The notes under the pieces were generated by a model. That model saw nothing but the letters and a program-made list of their open reading frames with translations. It made no database searches and was not told the origin of the DNA. Positions 9,286 through 18,030 of a stretch of 64,000 bases of DNA are shown here, one piece after another (within the stretch, counting starts at the first letter, position 1; each line of letters starts with the position of its first letter). This stretch comes from UBA2705 sp963977105 (GTDB lineage Bacteria > Pseudomonadota > Alphaproteobacteria > Micavibrionales > Micavibrionaceae). Where the stretch lies: positions 103,988 through 167,987 of the forward strand of contig CAXBNI010000005.1 in the NCBI GenBank assembly GCA_963977105.1. The letters are read 5' to 3'. A program made the position numbers and the translations under genes.

Positions 9286-11574
9286 ATGACGGATAAGCAA
9301 ACGCCAGAGCAGCAGAGTTCTGACCAAAATCAACCTGACAAAAAGAAGACAGAGCAAAAGAAGCCTGGCTTTATTAGACGTAACATGTGGAATTTCGCCA
9401 TGATTGCAGCCGCTGGTTACGCTTATGCCAGCTTTAATGATGCCGCTGATAACGGCCCAATCGCTTATGACTTAATGACATCTCCGGAATTTATTCAGAC
9501 AATCCACCAAGGCGATGTTAAAGCCGCACAGATTGAAAAAATTGATGGTAAATACGTTGTCACCGGTACGTTAAAGGTCAATGAATACGAGAAACCTGAC
9601 CCTGATGCACAAGACGAGCCCTTATCCAAAAAAGAGCTCGGCTCTGGCCCTAAATACAAAACGGTTATGGGCGCAAGTGACCCGACAGCCCTTTTAGAAA
9701 ATCGCGGCGTGCCTGTAACAACGGTAGATTACGACCCTTATAAACGCCCAAACATAGAAATCATTACGATTGACGACCTTGAGATGCTTATTGATCAAGG
9801 TAAAGTTGGTAGCATCAGTTACACAGATGCAGAGGCTGGCAATGGCACTATTTTTGAAGGCGTCTATAAACCAGTGCGCGGCGATAATGATTATGATGTC
9901 GCTTTCCGCACAGCAGAACATGGTTATAACACAGAAAATGTTATTAAAAAAATTCAAGACAGTGACATTAAGCGTACATATGTAACGCAAGAAGGCCCAG
10001 GCTGGCTATCATCCACCTTGCCTTGGCTTATTTTCCCTGCTGTCTTTATTGGCTTTATGCTGTGGCAGAGCCGCGGTGGCAGTAAAGCAAATCCTGCACA
10101 TCAGCGCATCGATCCCAAAGACATCGTAGAAGGCTTTGATGATGTTCAAGGCATTGACGACCAAAAAAGACAGCTTAAGCAAATGGTGCGTTACCTGAAG
10201 AATCCTGAAGAAATTGCAAAAATGGGCGCAAAACCACCTAAAGGCGCATTGCTTTCTGGCCCACCTGGTACAGGCAAAACCATGCTTGCCAAAGCCGTTG
10301 CAAAAGAAGCGGACGTCCCCTTCTTTTCGATTAACGGTTCAGACTTTGTTGAAATGTATGTTGGCGTTGGTGCACGACGCGCACGCGCATTATTTGAAGA
10401 CGCCAAGAAAAACGCGCCTTGTATCATCTTTATTGACGAAATCGACGCCGTTGGCGGCAATCGCGGCGGGAATATGAGCAATGGTCACAGCGAACAACAG
10501 CAAACATTAACGCAAATTTTGACGGCAATGGACGGCTTTGAAGCGCAAAGCGGCGTTATTGTGATGGCGGCAACCAACCGCCCGGAAAGCCTTGACCCTG
10601 CGCTTGTCCGCGCCGGTCGCCTTGACCGTAAAATCGAAGTCAACGTCCCTGATCTTGTAGGTCGCATTCAGATTCTTACAAAATATATGAGCAATAAGAA
10701 ATGCGCAGAAGGCATCGATATTGAAACGATTGCTAGAACCACCCCCGGTTTCCCTGGCGCTGAACTTGTCAACCTCGTCAATGAAGCCTTATTACTTGCT
10801 CAAGAAGATGATCGCGCTGAAGCCGACACCATGGATTTCATCACTGCCCGCGATAATATCGTCTTTGGCGCTGCAAAAAAACTATCCATCACTGAAAAAG
10901 AACAGCGCCTGACCTGTGACCATGAAGCAGGCCACGCCATTGTCATGAAATATACTGAAGGCAGCGATCAAATTTTGAAAGCGACCGCAACGCCGCGCGC
11001 TAAGTCATTGGGCATGGTCGAAACATTCTCAGAAGGTGATCGCGTTTCATATAATAAAAAGCAACTCCTTGCATATATGGACGCCGCTATGGGCGGACGC
11101 ATTGCCGAAGAAATATGGCACGGCGAAGATTATGTTACGACGGGTGCATCGCAAGACATCAAACAAGCGACAGCAATCGCGCGTCAGATGATCCTCGATT
11201 GGGGTTTTTCAGATTTCGGCATGCAAAGCTTTACCGAAGAGCAGCGCGCGACATTTTTGAGCCAAGGCTCATCATCGCTGAGCGACATGTCAAACGAGCA
11301 GAAACAGAAGCTTGATGAACAAATTAACGCCCTGCTTAAAGAATCTTATGAACGTGCACGTAATTTAATTACCCTGCGCAAAGATGAGCTAGAGCTTGTT
11401 TCAAACGCTTTGTTTGAATATGAAACGGTTTCAGGCGCTGAAATTGATACCTTATGTGATGGCGGCGAAATCACACGCCGTCCGACGCAGGCGATTAACG
11501 ATAACAGCAAAAAACCAAACACACCAAACAGCAACCAAGGCGGCGCGCAAGGCCCTCAAATGCGCATGGGTTAA
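9286..11574 (+). CDS. ftsH: FtsH-type membrane AAA+ zinc protease
   Basis: ATP-dependent inner-membrane protease that extracts and degrades membrane and regulatory proteins as a hexamer. Domain order: charged N-terminus, weak membrane segment (about 34-52), an enlarged periplasmic domain (53-243), second membrane segment (244-260), AAA+ module with Walker A GPPGTGKT (325-332), Walker B IIFIDEID (380-387) and second region of homology (431-449), then the M41 protease with HEAGH (546-550) and probable third zinc ligand D624. At 762 residues it is over 100 longer than E. coli FtsH. The protease domain is divergent and the C-terminus is Asn/Gln-rich. It may be a second FtsH paralogue rather than the housekeeping copy. 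Ribosome site AGGG is 8-11 nt before the ATG. Confidence 0.9.
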   Translation: MTDKQTPEQQSSDQNQPDKKKTEQKKPGFIRRNMWNFAMIAAAGYAYASFNDAADNGPIAYDLMTSPEFIQTIHQGDVKAAQIEKIDGKYVVTGTLKVNEYEKPDPDAQDEPLSKKELGSGPKYKTVMGASDPTALLENRGVPVTTVDYDPYKRPNIEIITIDDLEMLIDQGKVGSISYTDAEAGNGTIFEGVYKPVRGDNDYDVAFRTAEHGYNTENVIKKIQDSDIKRTYVTQEGPGWLSSTLPWLIFPAVFIGFMLWQSRGGSKANPAHQRIDPKDIVEGFDDVQGIDDQKRQLKQMVRYLKNPEEIAKMGAKPPKGALLSGPPGTGKTMLAKAVAKEADVPFFSINGSDFVEMYVGVGARRARALFEDAKKNAPCIIFIDEIDAVGGNRGGNMSNGHSEQQQTLTQILTAMDGFEAQSGVIVMAATNRPESLDPALVRAGRLDRKIEVNVPDLVGRIQILTKYMSNKKCAEGIDIETIARTTPGFPGAELVNLVNEALLLAQEDDRAEADTMDFITARDNIVFGAAKKLSITEKEQRLTCDHEAGHAIVMKYTEGSDQILKATATPRAKSLGMVETFSEGDRVSYNKKQLLAYMDAAMGGRIAEEIWHGEDYVTTGASQDIKQATAIARQMILDWGFSDFGMQSFTEEQRATFLSQGSSSLSDMSNEQKQKLDEQINALLKESYERARNLITLRKDELELVSNALFEYETVSGAEIDTLCDGGEITRRPTQAINDNSKKPNTPNSNQGGAQGPQMRMG

Positions 11575-11620
11575 ACCGCAGGCGGCCCTATATCAAGACA
11601 AAATACCAAAACAAACAAAA

Positions 11621-11645
11621 ACGGCGCTCCATAGAGCGCCGTTTT
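11621..11645. terminator. Rho-independent terminator after ftsH
   Basis: ACGGCGCTC and GAGCGCCGT form a perfect 9-bp stem with a CATA loop, followed by TTT. Upstream A-rich sequence makes it work on both strands, serving ftsH and the convergent membrane-protein gene. Confidence 0.85.
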
Positions 11646-11671
11646 TATATACCCTGTTCAGCGTCTTACAA

Positions 11672-12307
11672 TTAAGGCATCTTTTCCGCTATCGGCGTGG
11701 CCTCATCAGCAAGCATTTCTAAACGCAACTTTTTACGTCGCCAGAAAATAAACGCCATAAATCCCCATTCCGTCACCATTAAAAAGAACGGGTAAAACAG
11801 CACGGAAAGCGTAAAATTCGGCACACAAAGTAGAATAAAGAAATAACGCAGCCCCGCCCAAAAATAAGACACAGGTGGCTCACTACTGGGGTCAACATAG
11901 GTTTTGCGTATCGTCGGATAGAATGTCAGCATGTCGATCACAATAATCAATAACAGCGTAATCACGGGGTCTTTAGTCGCCAGCCATACCGGTATAAGCG
12001 CCAATGCCGATAAAAAGGCGCCCCAATCAGAACGCGTTATCTGTTTTTCACCATAAAACAGCGCCAAAGCTGCAATAATCCAGCACGTCACGCCAACAAA
12101 CAACAGCATATAAGCCGACAAATCACCGCCAAGCTGAAACTGCGCATAAGCGCCAATGCTAATAATCAGCCCCCAATTAAACCAACTAAAAAAATGCGGG
12201 CGCGTTTCGCGCTTAAAAATACTGTGAAAATAAAGCCCGTAGCGAATAACAGAGACAACTACGGCTAACGCTGCAAATAAAACCGCGCGTTCAAATAAAA
12301 AATCCAT
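11672..12307 (-). CDS. Multi-spanning membrane protein, PQ-loop-like
   Basis: 211 residues with about seven hydrophobic segments (about 5-25, 38-55, 66-84, 93-110, 114-130, 148-165, 170-190). Two similar turns occur at the ends of helices, RETRPHFFSWFNW near 33-45 and PTIRKTYVDPSSEPP near 130-144. That arrangement recalls PQ-loop or PnuC-like carriers built from a three-helix repeat. I cannot name a substrate. It stands alone, convergent with ftsH and divergent from the next small gene. Confidence 0.7.
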   Translation of the reverse strand: MDFLFERAVLFAALAVVVSVIRYGLYFHSIFKRETRPHFFSWFNWGLIISIGAYAQFQLGGDLSAYMLLFVGVTCWIIAALALFYGEKQITRSDWGAFLSALALIPVWLATKDPVITLLLIIVIDMLTFYPTIRKTYVDPSSEPPVSYFWAGLRYFFILLCVPNFTLSVLFYPFFLMVTEWGFMAFIFWRRKKLRLEMLADEATPIAEKMP

Positions 12308-12509
12308 AACAGATACCTACTTTAAACCCATATGATTATGAGCCATTAAACTATTAATCACATTTATCCCGCGCGGGCAATAATCCATCTTGTCCACTGT
12401 GATATAAGGAAAAAACAGACTTCCTTTGAAACTGCACGCCGATTTTACTAGGCTTGTATCATGAAATCTTCTTCATTAAGCGCCCTAGCGGTCTATATCC
12501 CTCACCTTC

Positions 12510-12866
12510 ATGACAACAATAATGACTGACGCGCAGTCCTTTGTCATGTTTACCGCCATGAATTTAATGGTCGTGATCAGCCTTATCACATTAGGCGGCG
12601 TACCCAACTTCATTGACCAGCTTTATAACGTTTCTCCTGATTATATGGCGCTGTTCCCTGATACGACGTTCTTAGGCAGCGCCGCGCTGGCCTTGTGGTG
12701 TTATTTCGAACTCAACAACATCACATATGAAATTGTCCCTGGCATATTAAGCGGCTTTGCGGTCTACGCATTATGCGGGGTGTTGCAAATGCATGACATC
12801 CGCGCTAAAAAAGCCAGAGGAGCAACAACAACCGGAAAAATAAATGGGCGATATCATCTTGCTTGA
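12510..12866 (+). CDS. Small membrane protein, hypothetical
   Basis: 118 residues with three hydrophobic segments (about 11-31, 50-67 and 76-93) and a basic C-terminal tail. The 3' end overlaps the start of the homocysteine methyltransferase gene by 23 bp, in another frame, which would allow translational coupling. No clear ribosome site precedes this ATG or the next one four codons in. The hydrophobic pattern argues for a real gene, but it could be spurious. Confidence 0.45.
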   Translation: MTTIMTDAQSFVMFTAMNLMVVISLITLGGVPNFIDQLYNVSPDYMALFPDTTFLGSAALALWCYFELNNITYEIVPGILSGFAVYALCGVLQMHDIRAKKARGATTTGKINGRYHLA

Positions 12867-13746
12867 TGGCGGCACAGGACAGGAACTTATTAAGCGCAGC
12901 GCGGCAAAAGCAACGCCTTTATGGTCGTCTCAAGTCATGCTTGATGCGCCAGAATTAGTGCAAGATGTACACGCAGATTTTATAAATGCGGGCGCCAAAA
13001 TCATTACGCTTAATAACTACACAGCAACACCAGCCCGCCTAAAGCGAGATGCATCGCTAAGCCTTCTCAAGCCCCTGCATGAAGCAGCGATCAGCGCCGC
13101 AGAAAAAGCCGTCGCCCAAACGCAGCGCAGCGATATTCGTATCGCCGCTTGCCTACCGCCATTAATGGCGAGCTATGTTGCCGACATTGTGCCATCAGAG
13201 GATGAATGCCTTGAGCAGTATAATACGCTTGTCAGCCTACAATCACACGCCAGCGATTTGTTCATCTGCGAAACGATGTCGACCATCCATGAAGCACGCG
13301 CGGCCGTTATAGCCGCAAAGGCCATCAATGCAGAAATATGGGTTGGCTTTGCCCTTGATGAGCGCACCAATAATCTGCGCTCCGGCGAAACCCTGCAAGA
13401 TGCAATAGCGGCAATGAACGCCCTAAATGTTGATGCTATTTTGTTAAACTGCGCTTCACCCAAAACCATAGGGAAAAACCTAAAAAACGTGATCACAAGC
13501 ACCAAAAATGCCGGTGCCTATGCAAACGCATTTGAAAGCGTCGAAGCGCTTGCCGCAGGCGGAAGCGTTGAGTGCTTAATAGAGCGCCGCGACATCAGCC
13601 CTGAAGAATATGCCGCTTATTGCCTTAATTGGGTGGATGCAGGCGCGCGCATCATTGGCGGATGCTGCGCCATAGGGCCAGGATATATCGCACAGCTCCA
13701 TGACGCACTGATACAAAAAGGCCACCATATAACAAACGTTATATAA
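12844..13746 (+). CDS. Homocysteine S-methyltransferase family protein
   Basis: Zinc-dependent methyltransferase of the MmuM/BHMT family, which transfers a methyl group from S-methylmethionine, SAM or a betaine-like donor to homocysteine to form methionine. The N-terminal LLDGGTGQEL signature (residues 6-15) is present, as are the three zinc cysteines, C203 in LLNCASP and C274-C275 in GGCC. The 300 residues are typical for the stand-alone domain. The methyl donor cannot be told from sequence. AhcY, about 10 kb away, produces the homocysteine this enzyme would use, but the genes are not linked. Confidence 0.88.
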   Translation: MGDIILLDGGTGQELIKRSAAKATPLWSSQVMLDAPELVQDVHADFINAGAKIITLNNYTATPARLKRDASLSLLKPLHEAAISAAEKAVAQTQRSDIRIAACLPPLMASYVADIVPSEDECLEQYNTLVSLQSHASDLFICETMSTIHEARAAVIAAKAINAEIWVGFALDERTNNLRSGETLQDAIAAMNALNVDAILLNCASPKTIGKNLKNVITSTKNAGAYANAFESVEALAAGGSVECLIERRDISPEEYAAYCLNWVDAGARIIGGCCAIGPGYIAQLHDALIQKGHHITNVI

Positions 13747-13781
13747 TGGCCCTCCATCAAAAATCATAATCAAAAAGGCGC

Positions 13782-16292
13782 TTAGCCCTCTGCCGCCATT
13801 GGCGTAATCGCGAAGGCTGTGTCTTCGCCGTCATTTGCAGTTTCAATGTTCAATGCTTTAGCCCGCGCGGCGGAAAGCAGTGACATTTCAATCCCACGCA
13901 AACGTTCGCTGACATCACCATCAACGCTACCTAGGGTAATCGTCACTGATTCAAGCAATGAGCCTGCACCAATTTGCTGCTCAGAGCGCAGACGGCGTAC
14001 GCCGGCAAGAGTTTTCAGGACATAACCCATATCCGCTTCCCCATCGCTGCCTAAAATCTTAGCATCCGCTTTTGGCCACGCTGAAACATGTAGCGATGAA
14101 TAATCTTCGCCGAACTTACCAGCTTGCTGATAAATTTCTTCGGTAATAAATGGCGTGAACGGCGCAAAAAGGCCTAGCAGCATACGCAGTGAATCATATA
14201 ATGTTGCCTGCGCAGAAAGGCGCGCCGCATCATCCCAGTCATAATTTTCCCAGAAACGAGCTTTGGTAAGCTCCAGATAATTATCACAGAACGTACCCCA
14301 GAAGAATTTATGCAGCTTTTCTTTCGCGCTCGCATAATCAAAGCCTTCAAAAGATGTGGTCATTTCATCCGCTAATTGGTGTAGCTTTTTCAAAAGCCAG
14401 CGGTCTTCTAATGTACGGTCTTCAAATTTTGGGAAGTTTGCCGGTTCAACATTATCGCCCATATACATGAACGCCATTCGCGCCACGTTCCAAAGCTTGA
14501 CGACAACCTTACGGCCATCCTTCACTTCTTTTTCATGGTAGCGTAAATCTTGCCCAAGCTGCGAGTTTGCAGCCCAGTAACGTAGCGCATCTGCGCCGTA
14601 TTTAGACACAACGCTGCCTGGGTCATAACGGTTATAGCCGTTGGCATCAGTAAATTTATCAAGGTCACGCTTAGAAACCTTCTTACCTTGCTCATTAAGC
14701 CCCCAGCCAGAGATCATGACGTTTTTCCACGGCAAGCTATCTGTGTGATATTCAGCTTTAATCAAAGTATAGAACAGCCATGTACGGATAATCTCAAACG
14801 CCTGTACGCGTAGATCCATCGGGTAAATATCCATAGACCCTTTAACATCATCACGCCCCGCCCAATTGGCATTGATTAATGGCGAGACAGATGAAGTCAT
14901 CCATGTTTCCATCACATCAGTTTCAGGAACAATCGTCATGCCCGCATATTTTTCCTGCGCCCATTTTGGTGGCGTGTTTTCTAATGGATCTAGCGGCAAA
15001 TCAGCTTCATCAGCCAAAATCACATCGCCAGTTTCTTGCACATACCAAATCGGGAACGGCACGCCGTAAAAACGCTGACGTGAGATATTCCAGTTATATT
15101 TCAGCCCGTCAATCCAATGTTCAAGGCGCACTTTCATCCACTCAGGGAACCATTCCAATTGGTTCATACGTGCGCGAAAGCGTTCTTTATGGTCAAGCAC
15201 GTTAATGAACCACTGCGGCGCCATCACAAATTCAACAGGCTGTTCAGAGCGTTCGCCAACCGTTACATTTTGAACAACTTTTTTCTCGCCACGAATAAGG
15301 CCAGCTTCTTTCAAGTCATTGGCAATTTGGTTGCGCGCATTAATCGCATCAAGCCCAGCATATTTGCCCGCCGCTTCGGTCATTTTGCCATCTGGCCCCA
15401 TGATGATGCGGGTATCGAGCTTGTCTTCTTTCCATTTTTTAACGTCTTCGCCGTCGCCAAATGTACAGACTTGCATTAAGCCTGTGCCAAATTCGACATC
15501 GACTTCTTCGGATGTTTTAATCGGCACTTCGCGGCCATCTGATAACGGGACTTTTGCCATTTTGCCAACCAAATGCTTATAACGTGCATCATCTGGGTTG
15601 CAATACATCGCAACGCAGGCAGGCAGAAGTTCAGGGCGGGTGGTGGAAATAACAAGCTCTTCACCTTCAGGGCCTTCAAAGGCGATGTCATACATCTTGC
15701 CCTTGCGCTCAATGGTTTCACAGTCAGCTTGCGCCAGCGCCGTTTCAAAATGCGTATCCCACTGCACAGGCTCATCAGAGCGATAAATCAGGCCTTTTTC
15801 ATACAGGTCTAAAAATGATTTTTGGGCGGTATGACGCGAGCGATCATCAATGGTTGAATAACGCAGACTCCAGTCAACAGACAGACCAAGTGAGCGCCAT
15901 AATTCTTCATATGTTTTTGCGCCTTTTTGCGTTTCATCAATGCATAATGCACGGAAATCAGAACGGCTAATTTTCTTCTTATTTACTTTGTGTTTTTGTT
16001 CAACATAACGCTCCGTCGGCAGGCCATTATCATCAAAACCCATTGGGTAGAAAATGTTAAAGCCAAGCATACGCTTGTAACGGATAATGATTTCCGCCTG
16101 CGTATAAGACATTGCATGACCGACATGCAAATGCGCCGCAGAGACATAAGGCGGCGGTGTATCGACCGAGAAAAGGGGCTTCTCAGAGTTTTGATCATAG
16201 TCATAAATCGCCGCATCATCCCAAAGAGTACGGCATTTAGCTTCTAATTCAGAGTTTTCAAAACCTTTATCAAGCTCAGGAAAGTTTACCAT
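13782..16292 (-). CDS. valS: Valyl-tRNA synthetase, archaeal/rickettsial type
   Basis: Charges tRNA-Val. The class I signatures are HVGH at 56-59 and KKVSK at 537-541, the latter a variant of KMSKS in which the last Ser is replaced by Arg and the usual KGN tail by DLD. The region MGFDDNGLPTER (84-95) is what the archaeal-like ValRS of Rickettsia shows. Typical bacterial ValRS has a HAGIATQ block there and about 900 or more residues with a C-terminal coiled coil. The editing domain (about 205-360, with TTRPELLPACVA) and anticodon-binding domain are complete. It is convergent with the methyltransferase gene, and the start ATG is unambiguous from homology. Confidence 0.93.
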   Translation of the reverse strand: MVNFPELDKGFENSELEAKCRTLWDDAAIYDYDQNSEKPLFSVDTPPPYVSAAHLHVGHAMSYTQAEIIIRYKRMLGFNIFYPMGFDDNGLPTERYVEQKHKVNKKKISRSDFRALCIDETQKGAKTYEELWRSLGLSVDWSLRYSTIDDRSRHTAQKSFLDLYEKGLIYRSDEPVQWDTHFETALAQADCETIERKGKMYDIAFEGPEGEELVISTTRPELLPACVAMYCNPDDARYKHLVGKMAKVPLSDGREVPIKTSEEVDVEFGTGLMQVCTFGDGEDVKKWKEDKLDTRIIMGPDGKMTEAAGKYAGLDAINARNQIANDLKEAGLIRGEKKVVQNVTVGERSEQPVEFVMAPQWFINVLDHKERFRARMNQLEWFPEWMKVRLEHWIDGLKYNWNISRQRFYGVPFPIWYVQETGDVILADEADLPLDPLENTPPKWAQEKYAGMTIVPETDVMETWMTSSVSPLINANWAGRDDVKGSMDIYPMDLRVQAFEIIRTWLFYTLIKAEYHTDSLPWKNVMISGWGLNEQGKKVSKRDLDKFTDANGYNRYDPGSVVSKYGADALRYWAANSQLGQDLRYHEKEVKDGRKVVVKLWNVARMAFMYMGDNVEPANFPKFEDRTLEDRWLLKKLHQLADEMTTSFEGFDYASAKEKLHKFFWGTFCDNYLELTKARFWENYDWDDAARLSAQATLYDSLRMLLGLFAPFTPFITEEIYQQAGKFGEDYSSLHVSAWPKADAKILGSDGEADMGYVLKTLAGVRRLRSEQQIGAGSLLESVTITLGSVDGDVSERLRGIEMSLLSAARAKALNIETANDGEDTAFAITPMAAEG

Positions 16293-16467
16293 TTTTTACC
16301 CAATTCTTTATATATATATATGTGTTTATGTCTATGTTTTTTAAGCGTAGCCACGCACGGAAACGTGCAACCCAAACAGAGTATAGCTCTTATACTACGA
16401 ATTCAAGAAAGATCAACGCCTAACAGTAAGAGGCGCGGCCGATGGTGATTTACTTTATCAGGGAAGG

Positions 16468-17091
16468 CTAGCTGTTGAACAAGTGCCTGTTATAGCGTGT
16501 TACTGGCTGTACCTTCAGAAGATCACTTAAAATTATATCAACATTATACCTTAATGTATCAATATCAATATCTTCTTGCATTGGAACATGTTGCGCTAGG
16601 CATACCAAATTATAAAAAGCAAAATAGCCACAACTATTACTGTCTCTTTGTTGATGCAATTGGGTATCTATGACCTTGATGTCTTTTAATTCAGGGCCAT
16701 TGAAAAAGTCTTTTAAATGATCTGGCATACTCACGCCATTAGAGTTTTGGTAAATTAATGTATTTGTTTGAGGGTCATATGATATTGCTATTGCATGTTG
16801 GTAAGGGCGCTCTGCGCCTACAATTTTTCCTTGTGTTCCATACACCAATAAAAGCTGTTTGTCCGTTTGTGAAGCTTGAATATCTTTCTTAAGGTATTGA
16901 AGCTCGTAGACTGTGTCTTCTCTTAAAACACGGTCTACAAATTTAGCATCTTTATTAATTGTCAGGAAATACTGATCTATTATCTCGTAAGCCCAATAAG
17001 GAAACGCCGCTTTTGAGATATGGGCAGGATTATCTGAGGTTGGCTGGGCTTTTAACAAAAACTCTGCGCCAATAGATGAGCTCTTCGTCAT
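16468..17091 (-). CDS. Ulp1-like (clan CE) cysteine protease
   Basis: 207 residues with a recognisable clan CE peptidase layout. H99 begins HAIAISYD, followed by the β-hairpin strand LIYQNSNG, where N116 sits at the usual Asp position. Then come the oxyanion glutamine Q148 and the nucleophile C154 in DSNSCGYFAFYNL. The Gln-to-Cys spacing of six and the CGYFAFYNL helix match Ulp1, XopD and chlamydial deubiquitinases. These enzymes cleave SUMO- or ubiquitin-like modifiers or acetylate host proteins. In bacteria they are commonly effectors delivered to eukaryotic cells. No signal peptide is visible. AAGGGATC is a good ribosome site. The gene lies among envelope and lipase genes. Substrate and secretion route are unknown. 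Confidence 0.72.
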   Translation of the reverse strand: MTKSSSIGAEFLLKAQPTSDNPAHISKAAFPYWAYEIIDQYFLTINKDAKFVDRVLREDTVYELQYLKKDIQASQTDKQLLLVYGTQGKIVGAERPYQHAIAISYDPQTNTLIYQNSNGVSMPDHLKDFFNGPELKDIKVIDTQLHQQRDSNSCGYFAFYNLVCLAQHVPMQEDIDIDTLRYNVDIILSDLLKVQPVTRYNRHLFNS

Positions 17092-17206
17092 AATTTGATC
17101 CCTTGCTGCTTTTTACATGCAAGCGCAGTATACATAATACCGGCTCTTATGTCAATTTGCTTTTAGCCGTCAAACACAAATAAAGCCACTAACACAGGGC
17201 CTATAA

Positions 17207-17956
17207 TCAAGGTTTAGGCTGGGTGAAGGAGCCTGATTGGAGGAAATTAATCGTCGATTGATGTGCCTGTGGGTCAAGGACAAGCTGCGCATGATCCGCA
17301 TGTATCAGCGCGTGGTCTATCATATAAGGGTGCTTCGTGCTTTCAACCGCAACGCGGCCGTCATTTGGCTTACCATTAAACAAATGGCGTGCGACGAAAT
17401 ACGCATTATTCTGGTCACCGCTAATACAGCCCAAATCATAAGATAATGGCTGCATGTTTAGCATCACGGCGCCGCGAAACGCGGTGGTGAGTTCATTGCC
17501 CGCAGGGCCAAAAGTAAAGCCGTAATATTTTCTGTTTAAAGGGCGACTTTGCATGAAATCGGCAACATCACTGCCGTGATATGGCGTGCCCAATGTAACA
17601 ACGCGCCCCAAACATTGTGGCGCATGATCTTTTATAATGTTTTCGACGACAAGGCCGCCCATAGAAAACCCGACAAAATGGGTTTTCTGCGCCGAAGCGT
17701 TGAATGTGGAGCTAAGATGGCGTTGCGTAATGTGTTCTGCGCATTCTTTGACCGTTAATGCAGTGGAGGGATAATCCCAGTTATGCACTTCATAACCAGC
17801 ATTGACCAAGGCGCGTTCAAGCTCCACCATATCGGCGTAACTGCCTGTCGCGCCGTGCAACAACACAACGCGTTCATTTTTATTATCGCAGCAAAACTGT
17901 GCTTTTTCTTGAATAGTCATATTATTGACAAGTTGAGAATTATTCAAATTAACCAT
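17207..17956 (-). CDS. Alpha/beta-hydrolase, PGAP1/lipase-like
   Basis: 249-residue serine hydrolase. VVLLHGATGS (30-39) forms the oxyanion loop, the nucleophile S98 is in GFSMGG, and TLGTPYHGSD (121-130) follows as in PGAP1-type esterases and triacylglycerol lipases. D199 in NDGRVAVES and H222 in HADH complete the triad at the usual spacing. No signal peptide, so it appears cytoplasmic unless exported another way. A second ATG at codon 13 is a possible start. Natural substrate is unknown, likely an acyl ester or lipid. The gene is next to the Ulp1-like protease on the same strand, about 115 bp apart. Confidence 0.8.
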   Translation of the reverse strand: MVNLNNSQLVNNMTIQEKAQFCCDNKNERVVLLHGATGSYADMVELERALVNAGYEVHNWDYPSTALTVKECAEHITQRHLSSTFNASAQKTHFVGFSMGGLVVENIIKDHAPQCLGRVVTLGTPYHGSDVADFMQSRPLNRKYYGFTFGPAGNELTTAFRGAVMLNMQPLSYDLGCISGDQNNAYFVARHLFNGKPNDGRVAVESTKHPYMIDHALIHADHAQLVLDPQAHQSTINFLQSGSFTQPKP

Positions 17957-18030
17957 CCCTGTATGCCTGTTCTTATCAACTTACACTAATATAGTTAGCA
18001 TATATTTTTATGGATAGCTAGTCTTGGCCA

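Noticed and set aside
12461..12529. Short ORF upstream of the small membrane protein
   Set aside because: Only 22 codons, no clear ribosome site and no terminator or coupling to support it.
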